Source of the DNA: Rhizobium sp. 2MFCol3.1
GTDB taxonomy: Bacteria; Pseudomonadota; Alphaproteobacteria; Rhizobiales; Rhizobiaceae
DNA: 64,000 nucleotides
NCBI RefSeq assembly: GCF_000377565.1
Contig: NZ_KB898359.1
Span: 180,508 to 244,507 of the forward strand
Direction: 5' to 3'
Shown here: positions 17,284 through 25,397 of the stretch, in pieces
Layout of the letters: the number at the start of each line of letters is the position of its first letter
How positions within the stretch are numbered: position 1 is the first letter of the stretch
Position numbers and translations under genes: made by a program
Notes under the pieces: model-generated
Seen by the model: the letters and a program-made list of their open reading frames with translations, nothing else
The model's database searches: none
Told to the model about the DNA's origin: nothing

Positions 17284-17736
17284 ATGACATCAGTCGCGAA
17301 ACTGACCGATCACACCGGCTATTGGATGCGAATGGTATCAAACGCCGTGTCGCAGGAGTTCTCCCGCAAGGTATCGTGTGAAGATGTCACTGTCGCAGAA
17401 TGGTCATTCATGCGTTCACTCTACGACCTGGAGCCCACGCCTCCATCGGTTCTGGCGGAAAGAATGACCATGACAAAGGGAGCCATCAGCAAACTTGCAG
17501 AACGCCTGATGGCCAAAGGGCTGGTTGCGAAGGCACAGAGCCGAGAGGACCGGCGCGCCCACAACTTGTCCCTGACGACAAAGGGACGAGCCAAAATTCC
17601 GCTCCTGGCGTCGCTTGCCGATCAGAACGACGCTGATTTCTTTGGCGTGTTGACGAAGGAAGAGCATGAGACACTCGACCACATCCTAAGGGTCCTCACC
17701 GAAAAGCGCGACTTGAGAGCAACCCCGGTGGACTGA
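17284..17736 (+). CDS. MarR-family transcriptional regulator
   Basis: A 150-residue winged-helix regulator. Dimerisation helix TDHTGYWMRMVSNAVSQEF, then DVTVAEWSFMRSLYDLE, the recognition region VLAERMTMTKGAISKLAERLMAKGLVAK and the wing REDRRAHNLSLTTKGRA are in canonical order. ATG at 17284 has GGGAG upstream; the longer in-frame start lies inside the inverted repeat. The next gene, a DUF1398 protein, begins 41 bp downstream on the same strand, so this is probably a two-gene operon that the regulator controls through the repeat just upstream. Ligand unknown. Confidence 0.92.
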   Translation: MTSVAKLTDHTGYWMRMVSNAVSQEFSRKVSCEDVTVAEWSFMRSLYDLEPTPPSVLAERMTMTKGAISKLAERLMAKGLVAKAQSREDRRAHNLSLTTKGRAKIPLLASLADQNDADFFGVLTKEEHETLDHILRVLTEKRDLRATPVD

Positions 17737-17777
17737 ACCGTCGAGCGAACCCAACATTGAAACGAAAGGAAGCCACC

Positions 17778-18179
17778 ATGGACGCGGAACGGATAGCTGT
17801 TGCCGAAAATTGCCTGCATTCTGCCCATAATGGAAGCTTGAGCTTCCCGGAGATTGTCGGAACACTATTAGCGGCGGGCTTCGAGGGATACACAGTCGAC
17901 TACCGCCGCAACACCCAGACCTATTACCTGCCGGATGGCGATAGTGTCGCCTTCGATATGCGTCCCTCCCCTGGCAAAGTCGCCGCTACATTCGATACGA
18001 GCGAGGTGGAGCGCCTGGTGCGATGGGCTCAGGCCAATCCTGAGAACTATAGCTACGTCGCCTTCTGCGAGAAAGCCAAGGCCGCTGGTTGCGCAGGCTA
18101 CATTGTCTCGTTTCTCGGCCACCGGGTCCTTTACTTTGGCCGTACCGCGGACACCCATATCGAGCACTTCCCGAACTGA
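17778..18179 (+). CDS. DUF1398 family protein (YbcV-like)
   Basis: A 133-residue soluble protein matching DUF1398. It begins MDAERIAVAENCLHSAHNG and carries the family blocks FPEIVGTLLAAGFEGYTVDYRR, TYYLPDGDSVAFDM and YSYVAFCEKAKAAGCAGYIVS, ending LGHRVLYFGRTADTHIEHF. AAAGGAAG precedes the ATG at good spacing. The family has no known reaction; the invariant FCEKAKAAGCAGY segment suggests a ligand site. It is the only structural gene downstream of the MarR regulator, which makes it the probable regulated target. Confidence 0.88.
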   Translation: MDAERIAVAENCLHSAHNGSLSFPEIVGTLLAAGFEGYTVDYRRNTQTYYLPDGDSVAFDMRPSPGKVAATFDTSEVERLVRWAQANPENYSYVAFCEKAKAAGCAGYIVSFLGHRVLYFGRTADTHIEHFPN

Positions 18180-18395
18180 AGACTAGGGCCATGACAAGGC
18201 TGATAGAACCGTCGACCATCCTTATCATAGCAAGCTTGTGCTCCGGCAATTGGCATGCTGCGGCAAAAAAGCCACAGCACTCGTAAGCGGGCAACACTGC
18301 TGCCATCACAGACGCTGAACTATGAAAAAGCCTTGCCGAGGTCGTCTAGAATAACGGCTCAAAGCTTCCAAGGTTTTAAACAATCCGGCAACCAA

Positions 18396-18761
18396 TCAGT
18401 CCCAAGGTTCTTTGGCCGGCCGTGTGGAGCACGACCGCGGCTCGCAGGCTCGGCGGTGTCTGCTACCGAGCTCAGCTTTTTCGACATCCGGCTTGATACC
18501 GAGTACAAAGTCGATAACCTTAGATGAAGACATCTCGCACGGCTTTAGCAACGGACGCATCTGTCCGATTTGATAGAGATTGAAGGAGACGATGTCGTTT
18601 CCTGCAAGTTCCTCTGCGAAGAGCCAGATGCGACGCCCGTTGTCGGATCGGCGCAACGTTACACCCCAGCTTCGGCCGTCGAGCTCACCCCTAAAGTATC
18701 CGGTCGGAAGCCGCATGAGAGCGCGTTGGAAATCCACGATTTCCGCCTCCAGATCGGTCAC
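18396..18761 (-). CDS. Hypothetical protein, 121 residues, coupled to a Cys-rich small protein
   Basis: Not recognised. With GTG at 18761 it begins VTDLEAEIVDFQRALMRL, continues YFRGELDGRSWGVTLRRSDNG and RRIWLFAEELAGNDIVSFNLY, and ends in a basic, probably disordered tail. The GTG overlaps the stop of the upstream Cys-rich gene (GTGA), so the two are translationally coupled. The mid-region looks like a small beta-rich domain. The longer frame upstream to 18833 would overlap that gene in another register and is rejected. Function unknown; a physical partner of the Cys-rich protein is plausible. Confidence 0.55.
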   Translation of the reverse strand: MTDLEAEIVDFQRALMRLPTGYFRGELDGRSWGVTLRRSDNGRRIWLFAEELAGNDIVSFNLYQIGQMRPLLKPCEMSSSKVIDFVLGIKPDVEKAELGSRHRRACEPRSCSTRPAKEPWD

Positions 18762-18928
18762 GGCGCAAGGCACTCTTCGCAGATGCCGCAGCAATCCACA
18801 TCGAGTATGGCGGACTGCCCGCAGCAGTCGCATACGGACGTCTGCAACCCCGCGAGGATCCTCGGTCGAGGCGGCAAAATGTCGATCATGTCTTCGTCAT
18901 AGTGGCTAGTAGATTGGTGTTCGTCCAT
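18758..18928 (-). CDS. Cys-rich small protein, 56 residues (possible zinc-binding)
   Basis: A short acidic protein starting MDEHQSTSHYDEDMIDILPP. Its C-terminal half, SVCDCCGQSAILDVDCCGI then CEECLAP, holds seven cysteines in CxCC, CC and CxxC patterns and suggests a small zinc ribbon. CTGGAG lies 7 bases before the ATG. The stop overlaps the start of the next gene. No family name can be given. The coupling and cysteines suggest a small regulatory or metal-handling pair. Confidence 0.6.
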   Translation of the reverse strand: MDEHQSTSHYDEDMIDILPPRPRILAGLQTSVCDCCGQSAILDVDCCGICEECLAP

Positions 18929-19125
18929 GACTGGCTCCAGTATCTGGACTCCAGATAGTGAATGGTTTTTCGATAGCAAGACAGGCGCCTTGAAGGCGTG
19001 GTTTTGGACATCATTCCGCGTAGTCGGCTTACTCTAACTGCAACCGAGGGGCACTGCGAACGTTTCCTCGTTACCAGGCGACGATGGATGAAGCTCTGTC
19101 CAACATCGAAGTGCGCTGCGCGAGC

Positions 19126-20217
19126 TCAACCAATTTGCGGATCGATCAAGCGGGTGGACCCGAATATGCCGGCAGGCGTCGCGACACGCCGACCTGCACT
19201 GTCGAAACAGTGGATGGCGTCCGGTTCGGCCTGAAGCATCACCCGGCTACCTATAGACATTGTTGATCTGCCTGCTACTCGAAAGACAATCTCCACGCCA
19301 CCAGCCGTCGTGGCATGAATATAGCTTTCTGCACCGACAAGTTCGATGGCATCGATGTCGAGAGCAAGGCTGAAGGTTGAACCTTCCCGCGTGTGACCGA
19401 TTTTCAAGTCCTCAGGGCGAATTCCGATGGTTGCCACTCCGATGGGAAGTGACAGGCCGGGAGCGTCGGTGCCCAACGCGTCGGCGCTGACAAGGTTCAT
19501 GGCCGGCGAACCAATGAAGGCTGCCACGAAAGTCGTGGCCGGCCGCTCGTAAAGCTCGATCGGCGTGCCGACCTGCTCGATCTGCCCTCCATTCAACACG
19601 ACAAGGCGATCTGCAAGGGTCATGGCCTCCATCTGGTCATGGGTCACATAGACGCTAGTCGTGGCCAGTGAACTCTGGAGTTTGCGGATCTCAACCCGCA
19701 TCTGGACACGCAGCTTCGCATCGAGATTGGACAACGGCTCATCAAATAAAAATGCCTTCGGCTCGCGCACGATTGCTCTGCCCATTGCGACGCGCTGCCT
19801 CTGGCCGCCTGACAGTTGGCGTGGCTTGCGCTCGAGCAGGGAACCGATTTCCAAGGAAGCCGCCGCAGCAGCAATTCGCCGTTCTATCTCTGCTGCAGCC
19901 ATCCCTCTATTTTTCAGGCCATAGGCCATGTTCTGCCTGACGGTCATATGCGGATAAAGCGCGTAATTTTGAAAGACCATCGCGATATCCCGCTCGGATG
20001 GTTCCAAAGCGTTGACGACGCGCCCGTCAATGGCGATTTCTCCAGAGGAGATCGCTTCCAATCCCGCAATCATCCGCAAGAGCGTGGATTTCCCGCACCC
20101 GGACGGCCCGACGAGGACCACCATCTCACCATCGGCGATGTCGAGCGAGATTCCCTTTATTGCCTCGAAGCCACCTGCATATGTCTTGCGAACGTCCCTG
20201 ATGGTGATGCTTGCCAT
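19126..20217 (-). CDS. ugpC: Glycerol-3-phosphate ABC importer ATPase UgpC
   Basis: A 363-residue cytoplasmic ATPase. Walker [10 protein letters not shown] is at 37-45; [15 protein letters not shown] holds the Q-loop; [17 protein letters not shown] is the signature; [12 protein letters not shown] is Walker [11 protein letters not shown] contains the switch histidine. A C-terminal TOBE-like domain includes TIGIRPEDL. Its ATG overlaps the stop of ugpE by one base, and it is the final gene of the UgpBAEC set, the order used for sn-glycerol-3-phosphate uptake. It might also energise other CUT1 systems. Confidence 0.93.
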   Translation of the reverse strand: MASITIRDVRKTYAGGFEAIKGISLDIADGEMVVLVGPSGCGKSTLLRMIAGLEAISSGEIAIDGRVVNALEPSERDIAMVFQNYALYPHMTVRQNMAYGLKNRGMAAAEIERRIAAAAASLEIGSLLERKPRQLSGGQRQRVAMGRAIVREPKAFLFDEPLSNLDAKLRVQMRVEIRKLQSSLATTSVYVTHDQMEAMTLADRLVVLNGGQIEQVGTPIELYERPATTFVAAFIGSPAMNLVSADALGTDAPGLSLPIGVATIGIRPEDLKIGHTREGSTFSLALDIDAIELVGAESYIHATTAGGVEIVFRVAGRSTMSIGSRVMLQAEPDAIHCFDSAGRRVATPAGIFGSTRLIDPQIG

Positions 20218-21065
20218 TACTTCTCTGTCTCCACGAGGCCCTTCACGAACCAGCGCTGCATCAAGACGACAACGAGGATCGGGGGAATGATTGCAAGAAT
20301 TGCGGTGACCATGACGAGGTTCCAGGGCGTCGCCGCGTCGGCGAAATCGACCATCTTGCGCAGCCCGATGATGATCGTCGACATGCTCGCGTCGTTGGTC
20401 ACAAGCAGCGGCCAGAGATACTGTGTCCAGCCGTAAATGAAGAGAATGACGAAAAGCGCCGCCAGATTGGTGCGTGAGAGCGGAAGCAGGATGTCGCGCA
20501 TGAAGCGCATCGGCCCTGCATTGTCGATACGGGCGGCTTCCACCAATTCGCCGGGTATCGTCAGGAAGAACTGGCGAAACAGGAAGGTTGCGGTCGCCGA
20601 TGCCATCAGTGGAAGGGTCAGCCCCGCATAGGTGTCAATCATGCCCAGATCGACGATGACTTTGTATGTCGGCAGGATACGGACCTCCACGGGCAGCATC
20701 AGCGTCACGAAAATCATCCAGAAGAAGACCATGCGCAGCGGAAAGCGGAAAAACACGATCGCGAATGCCGACAGGAAGGAAATGATAATCTTGCCGATCG
20801 CGATCAGAGCCGCGACGACAATCGTGTTGAACATCATGCGCTCGAGGCTGACCCCGACGACCCGCTCAACCCCGCCAACCAAGGCGTCGCCATAATTCTC
20901 CGTGAAATGGCCTTGCGGCAGCATGGTGATTGGTGGGCGCAGTATCTGCGCCGACGTCATGGTTGACGCGACGAACGTGTAGTAGATCGGGAAGGCAACA
21001 ATAATGATCCCGATTACGAGGATCAGATGGCCTGTGATATTTGCGATGGGGCGTCGATCGATCAT
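20217..21065 (-). CDS. ugpE: Glycerol-3-phosphate ABC importer permease UgpE
   Basis: A 282-residue inner-membrane permease with six predicted helices and the EAA motif ([20 protein letters not shown]). The beginning [20 protein letters not shown] closely parallels enteric UgpE, and the length matches its usual 281 residues. ATG at 21065 was chosen over an upstream TTG because GAGG lies 8 bases before it. It partners UgpA to form the channel and is coupled to ugpC by a one-base overlap. Confidence 0.93.
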   Translation of the reverse strand: MIDRRPIANITGHLILVIGIIIVAFPIYYTFVASTMTSAQILRPPITMLPQGHFTENYGDALVGGVERVVGVSLERMMFNTIVVAALIAIGKIIISFLSAFAIVFFRFPLRMVFFWMIFVTLMLPVEVRILPTYKVIVDLGMIDTYAGLTLPLMASATATFLFRQFFLTIPGELVEAARIDNAGPMRFMRDILLPLSRTNLAALFVILFIYGWTQYLWPLLVTNDASMSTIIIGLRKMVDFADAATPWNLVMVTAILAIIPPILVVVLMQRWFVKGLVETEK

Positions 21066-21073
21066 CTCAAACC

Positions 21074-21955
21074 TCAAGCGTAGTGCACGCGGCGTTCGAC
21101 GAAGCGAAACTGCACGGCCGTCAGCGCGATAACGATGACCATCAAGACGACGGACTGGGCCGCGGACGAGCCGAGATCGAGATTGACGAAGCCGTCATTA
21201 TAGACCTTGTAGACCAATGTCTCGGTCGCCTTTGCTGGCCCACCTCCGGTCACGGCATGGATGATGCCGAAGGTATCGAAGAAGGCGTAGACCGTGTTGA
21301 CGACAAGCAGGAAAAATGTCGTTGGTGCCAACAGTGGAAAGACGATTGTCCAGAACCGACGGCTGCCGCGCGCGCCGTCAATGGCTGCTGCTTCGATCAA
21401 CGATTTCGGGATCGCCTGAAGGCCGGCGACGAAAAACAGGAAGTTGTAACTGATCTGCTTCCATGCGGCTGCGACAATCACCAGGACCATGGCCTGTCCG
21501 CCGTTCAAGAGCGGATCCCAGGCAAACCCTGCGCGTCGCAGGATATAGGCGAAGCTTCCCATCGCCGGATTGAACATGAAGAGCCACAACATGCCCGCAA
21601 CTGCAGGAGCCACAGCGTAGGGCCAGATCAACAGCGTGCGATAAAACGTCTGGCCCCGCCTGATACGGTCGACGGCGGTGGCAAGTGTCAACGCCACGAT
21701 CATCGCCAGGGCTGCGGTCGCCACACTGAACACGACTGTCACCTGAAGCGAATGAATGTAGCTCGGGTCGCTGAGGATCCTGCGAAAGTTCGCAAGTCCA
21801 ACAAATCCACTTTTCAGCCCGAACGGGTCTTCCCGCTGCATGGATTGATAAAGCGCCTGACTGGCCGGCCAGAAGAAAAACACGACCGTCAGAACGATCT
21901 GCGGCGCCAACAGAAAATAGGGAAGGACTTTATTCGGGAAGACGACATTTTGCAC
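21074..21955 (-). CDS. ugpA: Glycerol-3-phosphate ABC importer permease UgpA
   Basis: A 293-residue inner-membrane permease with six helices. The N-terminal [20 protein letters not shown] and the central [21 protein letters not shown] are typical of UgpA, and the EAA loop is [21 protein letters not shown]. It lies between ugpB (70 bp upstream, with an intergenic hairpin) and ugpE (8 bp downstream). Substrate assignment follows the four-gene order and UgpE/UgpB similarity. Confidence 0.93.
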   Translation of the reverse strand: MQNVVFPNKVLPYFLLAPQIVLTVVFFFWPASQALYQSMQREDPFGLKSGFVGLANFRRILSDPSYIHSLQVTVVFSVATAALAMIVALTLATAVDRIRRGQTFYRTLLIWPYAVAPAVAGMLWLFMFNPAMGSFAYILRRAGFAWDPLLNGGQAMVLVIVAAAWKQISYNFLFFVAGLQAIPKSLIEAAAIDGARGSRRFWTIVFPLLAPTTFFLLVVNTVYAFFDTFGIIHAVTGGGPAKATETLVYKVYNDGFVNLDLGSSAAQSVVLMVIVIALTAVQFRFVERRVHYA

Positions 21956-21983
21956 GCGGAGACCCCCTTGAGCGAAGCGAGGT

Positions 21984-22013
21984 GATCATCCGCGCGCGTG
22001 AGCGCGGATGATC
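21984..22013 (-). other. Intercistronic hairpin between ugpB and ugpA
   Basis: GATCATCCGCGC and GCGCGGATGATC form a perfect 12-bp stem with a 6-base loop directly downstream of the ugpB stop. Such hairpins commonly protect the highly expressed binding-protein message and lower expression of downstream permeases. Confidence 0.7.
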
Positions 22014-22025
22014 GACAGATCAAGC

Positions 22026-23333
22026 TTACTGGGCGATCGCCTGCTGGATGGCCGCGTTACCTCGCTCGACAGCCTTATCGAGAGCGGCCTTGGCATCCTG
22101 CTTGCCCGCGAGCATCGCTTCGAACTCCTCGTTCATGATGTCGCGAACCTGCGGCAGGTTGACGAGACGAACGCCCTTGGAGTTTTCCGTCGGCGCCTTG
22201 CCCATCATCTGCAGGATCGGGGTTTCGCGACCCGGGTTCTTCTCGTAGAAGCCCGACTTCTTCGTTTCCTCATAGGCAGCCATGGTCACAGGCATGTAGC
22301 CCGATACCTGATGAAGGCGCGCCTGGATCTTGGTCTGCGACAGGAAATGGAAGAACTCGGCGATACCCTTGTACTCGGCGTCGCTTTTGCCAGCGAATAC
22401 CCAAAGGCTTGCGCCGCCGGGGATGGTGTTTTGCGGACGGCCCTCGCCCGGCTCATAGGGCAGTTGCCCAATTCCGTAGTTCATGCCGCTCTTGACGATA
22501 TCGCCTAGGCCGCCGGACGATTCCGTCAGGATAGCGCACTCGCCCGACGTGAAGAGCTGCTTGGCTTCGGATGTTCGACCGCCATAGCGAAACGTTCCAT
22601 CCTTGGCGAGGTCGGCGATATCCTGGAAGTGCTTGACGAAGTCAGGCGAATTGAACGACAGTTTGACGTCGGTGCCCGCCAAGCCGTTTTCGTTGCTGCC
22701 GTAAGAGAGATTATTCCATGCGGCAAAATTTTCGGTTTGGATCCAAGTGAGCCAGGTCGACGTCAGACCGCAGGCAGCGCCGCTTGCCTTGATTTTCTTG
22801 GCAGCTTCGATGACCTCAGGCCACGTCTTAGGTGCGGCCTCCGGGTCAAGTCCGGCCTTCTTGAACAGGTCCTTGTTGTAATAGAGGATCGGCGAGGACG
22901 AGTTATACGGGAAAGACAGCATGGTGCCGTCCGGCCTGGAATAATAGGCCGCAATACCCGGCAGATATTCGTCCTTGTTGAACTTGTATCCGCCCTTCTC
23001 GAGGACTTCGGCGACCGGCATGATGGCCCCTTCGGCCCCCATCATCACGCCGCTGCCTGCATCGAAGACCTGCAGGATCGCCGGCGACTTCTTGGCCCGG
23101 AAGGCTGCGATGCCGGCGTTCAGTGCTTCGGGATAGGTGCCCTTGAAAACCGGAACGATCTTGTAATTGGTTTGGCTCTCGTTGAATTCCTTGGCGAGCT
23201 GGTCGACGACCTCGTTGTTGGCGCCTGCCATGGCATGCCACCATTGCAGTTCGGTAGCGGCATACGCGCCGCCGGCAGTCGTGCTTGAAAGAAAGGCCGT
23301 GGCAAAGCCGATCGCGATTGGATGACGAAACAT
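22026..23333 (-). CDS. ugpB: Glycerol-3-phosphate periplasmic binding protein UgpB
   Basis: A 435-residue periplasmic protein with a signal peptide (cleavage about GGAYA-A). The mature part starts TELQWWHAMAGANNEVVDQL, close to enteric UgpB, and keeps GSGVMMGAEGAIMPV, SFPYNSSSPILYYNKD and the GGASLWVFAG hinge. ATG at 23333 follows GGAGGAAAC. The 168-bp gap upstream, before the phosphatase gene, could hold its own promoter: two CTGTCA half-sites (23412-23417 and 23447-23452) recall Pho boxes, but their spacing is wrong. It may also be read through from the upstream AfuABC-like genes. Confidence 0.93.
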   Translation of the reverse strand: MFRHPIAIGFATAFLSSTTAGGAYAATELQWWHAMAGANNEVVDQLAKEFNESQTNYKIVPVFKGTYPEALNAGIAAFRAKKSPAILQVFDAGSGVMMGAEGAIMPVAEVLEKGGYKFNKDEYLPGIAAYYSRPDGTMLSFPYNSSSPILYYNKDLFKKAGLDPEAAPKTWPEVIEAAKKIKASGAACGLTSTWLTWIQTENFAAWNNLSYGSNENGLAGTDVKLSFNSPDFVKHFQDIADLAKDGTFRYGGRTSEAKQLFTSGECAILTESSGGLGDIVKSGMNYGIGQLPYEPGEGRPQNTIPGGASLWVFAGKSDAEYKGIAEFFHFLSQTKIQARLHQVSGYMPVTMAAYEETKKSGFYEKNPGRETPILQMMGKAPTENSKGVRLVNLPQVRDIMNEEFEAMLAGKQDAKAALDKAVERGNAAIQQAIAQ

Positions 23334-23501
23334 GTTTCCTCCCTTTGGGTCAATTCGCGCATATTGCGCCTGCGTGGCGCAGCTGACCTCCCCGTCAGCC
23401 ACGCCTCACATCTGTCAAAGCCGGTAGCCGGCTTAAAATTGGTCTCCTGTCACAACTAACGCCGCGAAGCGATCTGTCCAGATATCGGCAATCGTGCGTT
23501 G

Positions 23502-24302
23502 TCAAATTCCGGCAATAGCGCGAAGATCCTCGACGGCGCCGGGCGCTGCCGCAAGAACGGGCGCCCCCTTCGTCAACCGGTCTCCGTCGGTCGGGAATGG
23601 GTGGTACCAGCCGCCGGCCTCCTTCACGAGGCAATAACCGGCCAGGCAATCCCAGGCATGCATGTAGGGTTCGTAATAGCCCACGAGACGGCCGGCAGCG
23701 ACATAGGCAAGCATCAGTGCGCCAGATCCATTTCGAATGAAGTTGCCGCCGGCAGACAAGAGCTTTTCCACCATCGCGGCGACGAATGCCGGCGTGACAT
23801 GGTTGTTGGCGCCGATACCTGTCACGGAATTACGGATCGTGCGTGAAGAATCGAGCGACAGCGATTGTCCGTTCAACGTCGCACCGGATCCAGCAGCTGC
23901 AGAGTAGAGTTCACCGTGGCACGGTGCAAAGATAACGCCGACAACAGGCACGTTATCCTGGAGAAGCGCGATCGAGATGCACCAGTTCGGCATGCCATTG
24001 ACGAAAGGGCTCGTTCCATCGATTGGATCGACGACCCAGGTCAGTCCCGACGTGCCAACTTCAAGTCCGTATTCCTCCCCGAGGAAGCCGTCACCGGGAT
24101 AGGTCTCATGCACGGCGTCTCGAATGAGGTTTTCGACGTCCCTGTCAGCGATCGATACGACGTCCTGGGGATCCCGCTTCGTTTCTATGACCAGGCTTTC
24201 CCTCTTTTCGAAATACCCGAGCGCCAGCGCGCCCGCCTTCTTTGCAATGGTTTCCGCAAAGGCCCTGCGAGCATCGAGGCCCAGTGAAGAATGCGATGTC
24301 AT
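23502..24302 (-). CDS. Inositol-monophosphatase-family phosphatase
   Basis: A 266-residue Mg/Li-type phosphatase. Metal-site motifs are present: GFLGEEYG, WVVDPIDGTSPFVNG and HAWDCLAGYCLVKEAGG. Family substrates include inositol phosphate, histidinol phosphate, fructose-1,6-bisphosphate and PAP. The gene sits 21 bp after the ATPase of the AfuABC-like sugar-phosphate importer and before ugpB, so removing phosphate from imported phosphoesters is a reasonable inference. No signal peptide, so the reaction is cytoplasmic. Exact substrate unknown. Confidence 0.9.
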   Translation of the reverse strand: MTSHSSLGLDARRAFAETIAKKAGALALGYFEKRESLVIETKRDPQDVVSIADRDVENLIRDAVHETYPGDGFLGEEYGLEVGTSGLTWVVDPIDGTSPFVNGMPNWCISIALLQDNVPVVGVIFAPCHGELYSAAAGSGATLNGQSLSLDSSRTIRNSVTGIGANNHVTPAFVAAMVEKLLSAGGNFIRNGSGALMLAYVAAGRLVGYYEPYMHAWDCLAGYCLVKEAGGWYHPFPTDGDRLTKGAPVLAAAPGAVEDLRAIAGI

Positions 24303-24323
24303 TTCAAACCCTCTTGCGATTTC

Positions 24324-25397
24324 TTACTTGGTTGGTGCGGTAATCAGCGCGATCCCGCGATCCTTGAGGCTGATGGCGACTTCGGTCGTCGTGTCGAATG
24401 GTGAATTCGCTGTCCTGTCGATGACGAACAAGTTCCCCCTGCCGGTTGCGACTTCGTATTCGACATGATCGCCAAGATAGGCCGCATGCGTGATCCTGCC
24501 GGTGAAGGCACCCTTCGTGGGCGTGCGATGCAACTGAATTGCATTGGGCCGGATGGCGAGTTCGGCCCTGCCGGCCGATGCATTCCTGGCCGCTACGCGG
24601 TGCTTCAGCCCTTCGATATCGATCAGGGCGATGCCGTCTTCGACACTTTCGACCTGGCAGGCCAACACATTGGCCTCACCCATGAAATCGGCGATGAAGG
24701 CGGAGGCGGGCGCATCGTAAAGGTCGCGTGGTGCACCTTGTTGCGCGATCTCGCCATCCTTCATCACGATGATCTGGTCCGACACGGCAAGAGCCTCGTC
24801 CTGGTCGTGCGTGACATAGACCGCTGTGAAGCCCAGTCGCTGTTGCAGATCGCGAATTTCGGTGCGCACCCGCCGGCGAAGACGTGCGTCGAGATTGGAC
24901 AGCGGCTCGTCGAGCAGCAGCACCTGCGGCTCAAGGACCAAGGCGCGCGCCACGGCAACGCGCTGCTGCTGGCCACCCGACAATTCGGCCGGCAGCCGCT
25001 CGCCCATTCCGTCGAGGCCGACGAGCTTCATAGCGTCCTTGGCGCGCTCGCGCGCTTCCTTACGCTTGATACCAGATGATTCCAAACCGTAGGCGACGTT
25101 GTCGAGCGATGTCATATGCGGAAAGAGCGCGTAGCTTTGAAACACCATCGAAACATCGCGCTCGTTTGCCGGCAGCATCGTTACGTCTTTTCCGCCGATC
25201 AGAATACGTCCAGACGAGGGATGCTCGAGACCGGCGAGCATGCGCAGCGTCGTCGTTTTGCCGCATCCCGATGGCCCGAGAAGCGTGACAAGCGCTCCAG
25301 GTTCGATGGTGAGCGACAGGTCGGGGATCGCCGTGAAGGCGCCAAATGTCTTTCTCACTCGTTCGAACGTGACGGAGCCGGGCACAGTCTTGCTCAT
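24324..25397 (-). CDS. afuC: ABC importer ATPase, AfuC/FbpC-like
   Basis: A 357-residue ATPase of the Fe/spermidine/sugar-phosphate branch. Walker A GPSGCGKTT is at 41-49, followed by MVFQSYALFPHMT, LSGGQQQRVAVARALV and [12 protein letters not shown], and VTHDQDEALAVSD. A C-terminal TOBE domain includes AELAIRPNAIQL. Its ATG overlaps the permease stop (ATGA). By sequence alone it would be labelled ferric; the ligand residues in its partner binding protein point to phosphorylated sugars instead. Confidence 0.88.
   Translation of the reverse strand: MSKTVPGSVTFERVRKTFGAFTAIPDLSLTIEPGALVTLLGPSGCGKTTTLRMLAGLEHPSSGRILIGGKDVTMLPANERDVSMVFQSYALFPHMTSLDNVAYGLESSGIKRKEARERAKDAMKLVGLDGMGERLPAELSGGQQQRVAVARALVLEPQVLLLDEPLSNLDARLRRRVRTEIRDLQQRLGFTAVYVTHDQDEALAVSDQIIVMKDGEIAQQGAPRDLYDAPASAFIADFMGEANVLACQVESVEDGIALIDIEGLKHRVAARNASAGRAELAIRPNAIQLHRTPTKGAFTGRITHAAYLGDHVEYEVATGRGNLFVIDRTANSPFDTTTEVAISLKDRGIALITAPTK

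Noticed and set aside
21041..21985. A 314-codon plus-strand frame opposite ugpA
   Set aside because: It lies wholly antisense to the clear ugpA gene, is His/Arg/Gln-rich and matches no family. It is a shadow caused by GC-rich codon bias.
23412..23452. Pho-box half-sites upstream of ugpB
   Set aside because: Two CTGTCA motifs exist but are 35 bp apart rather than 11, so a functional Pho box is not supported.
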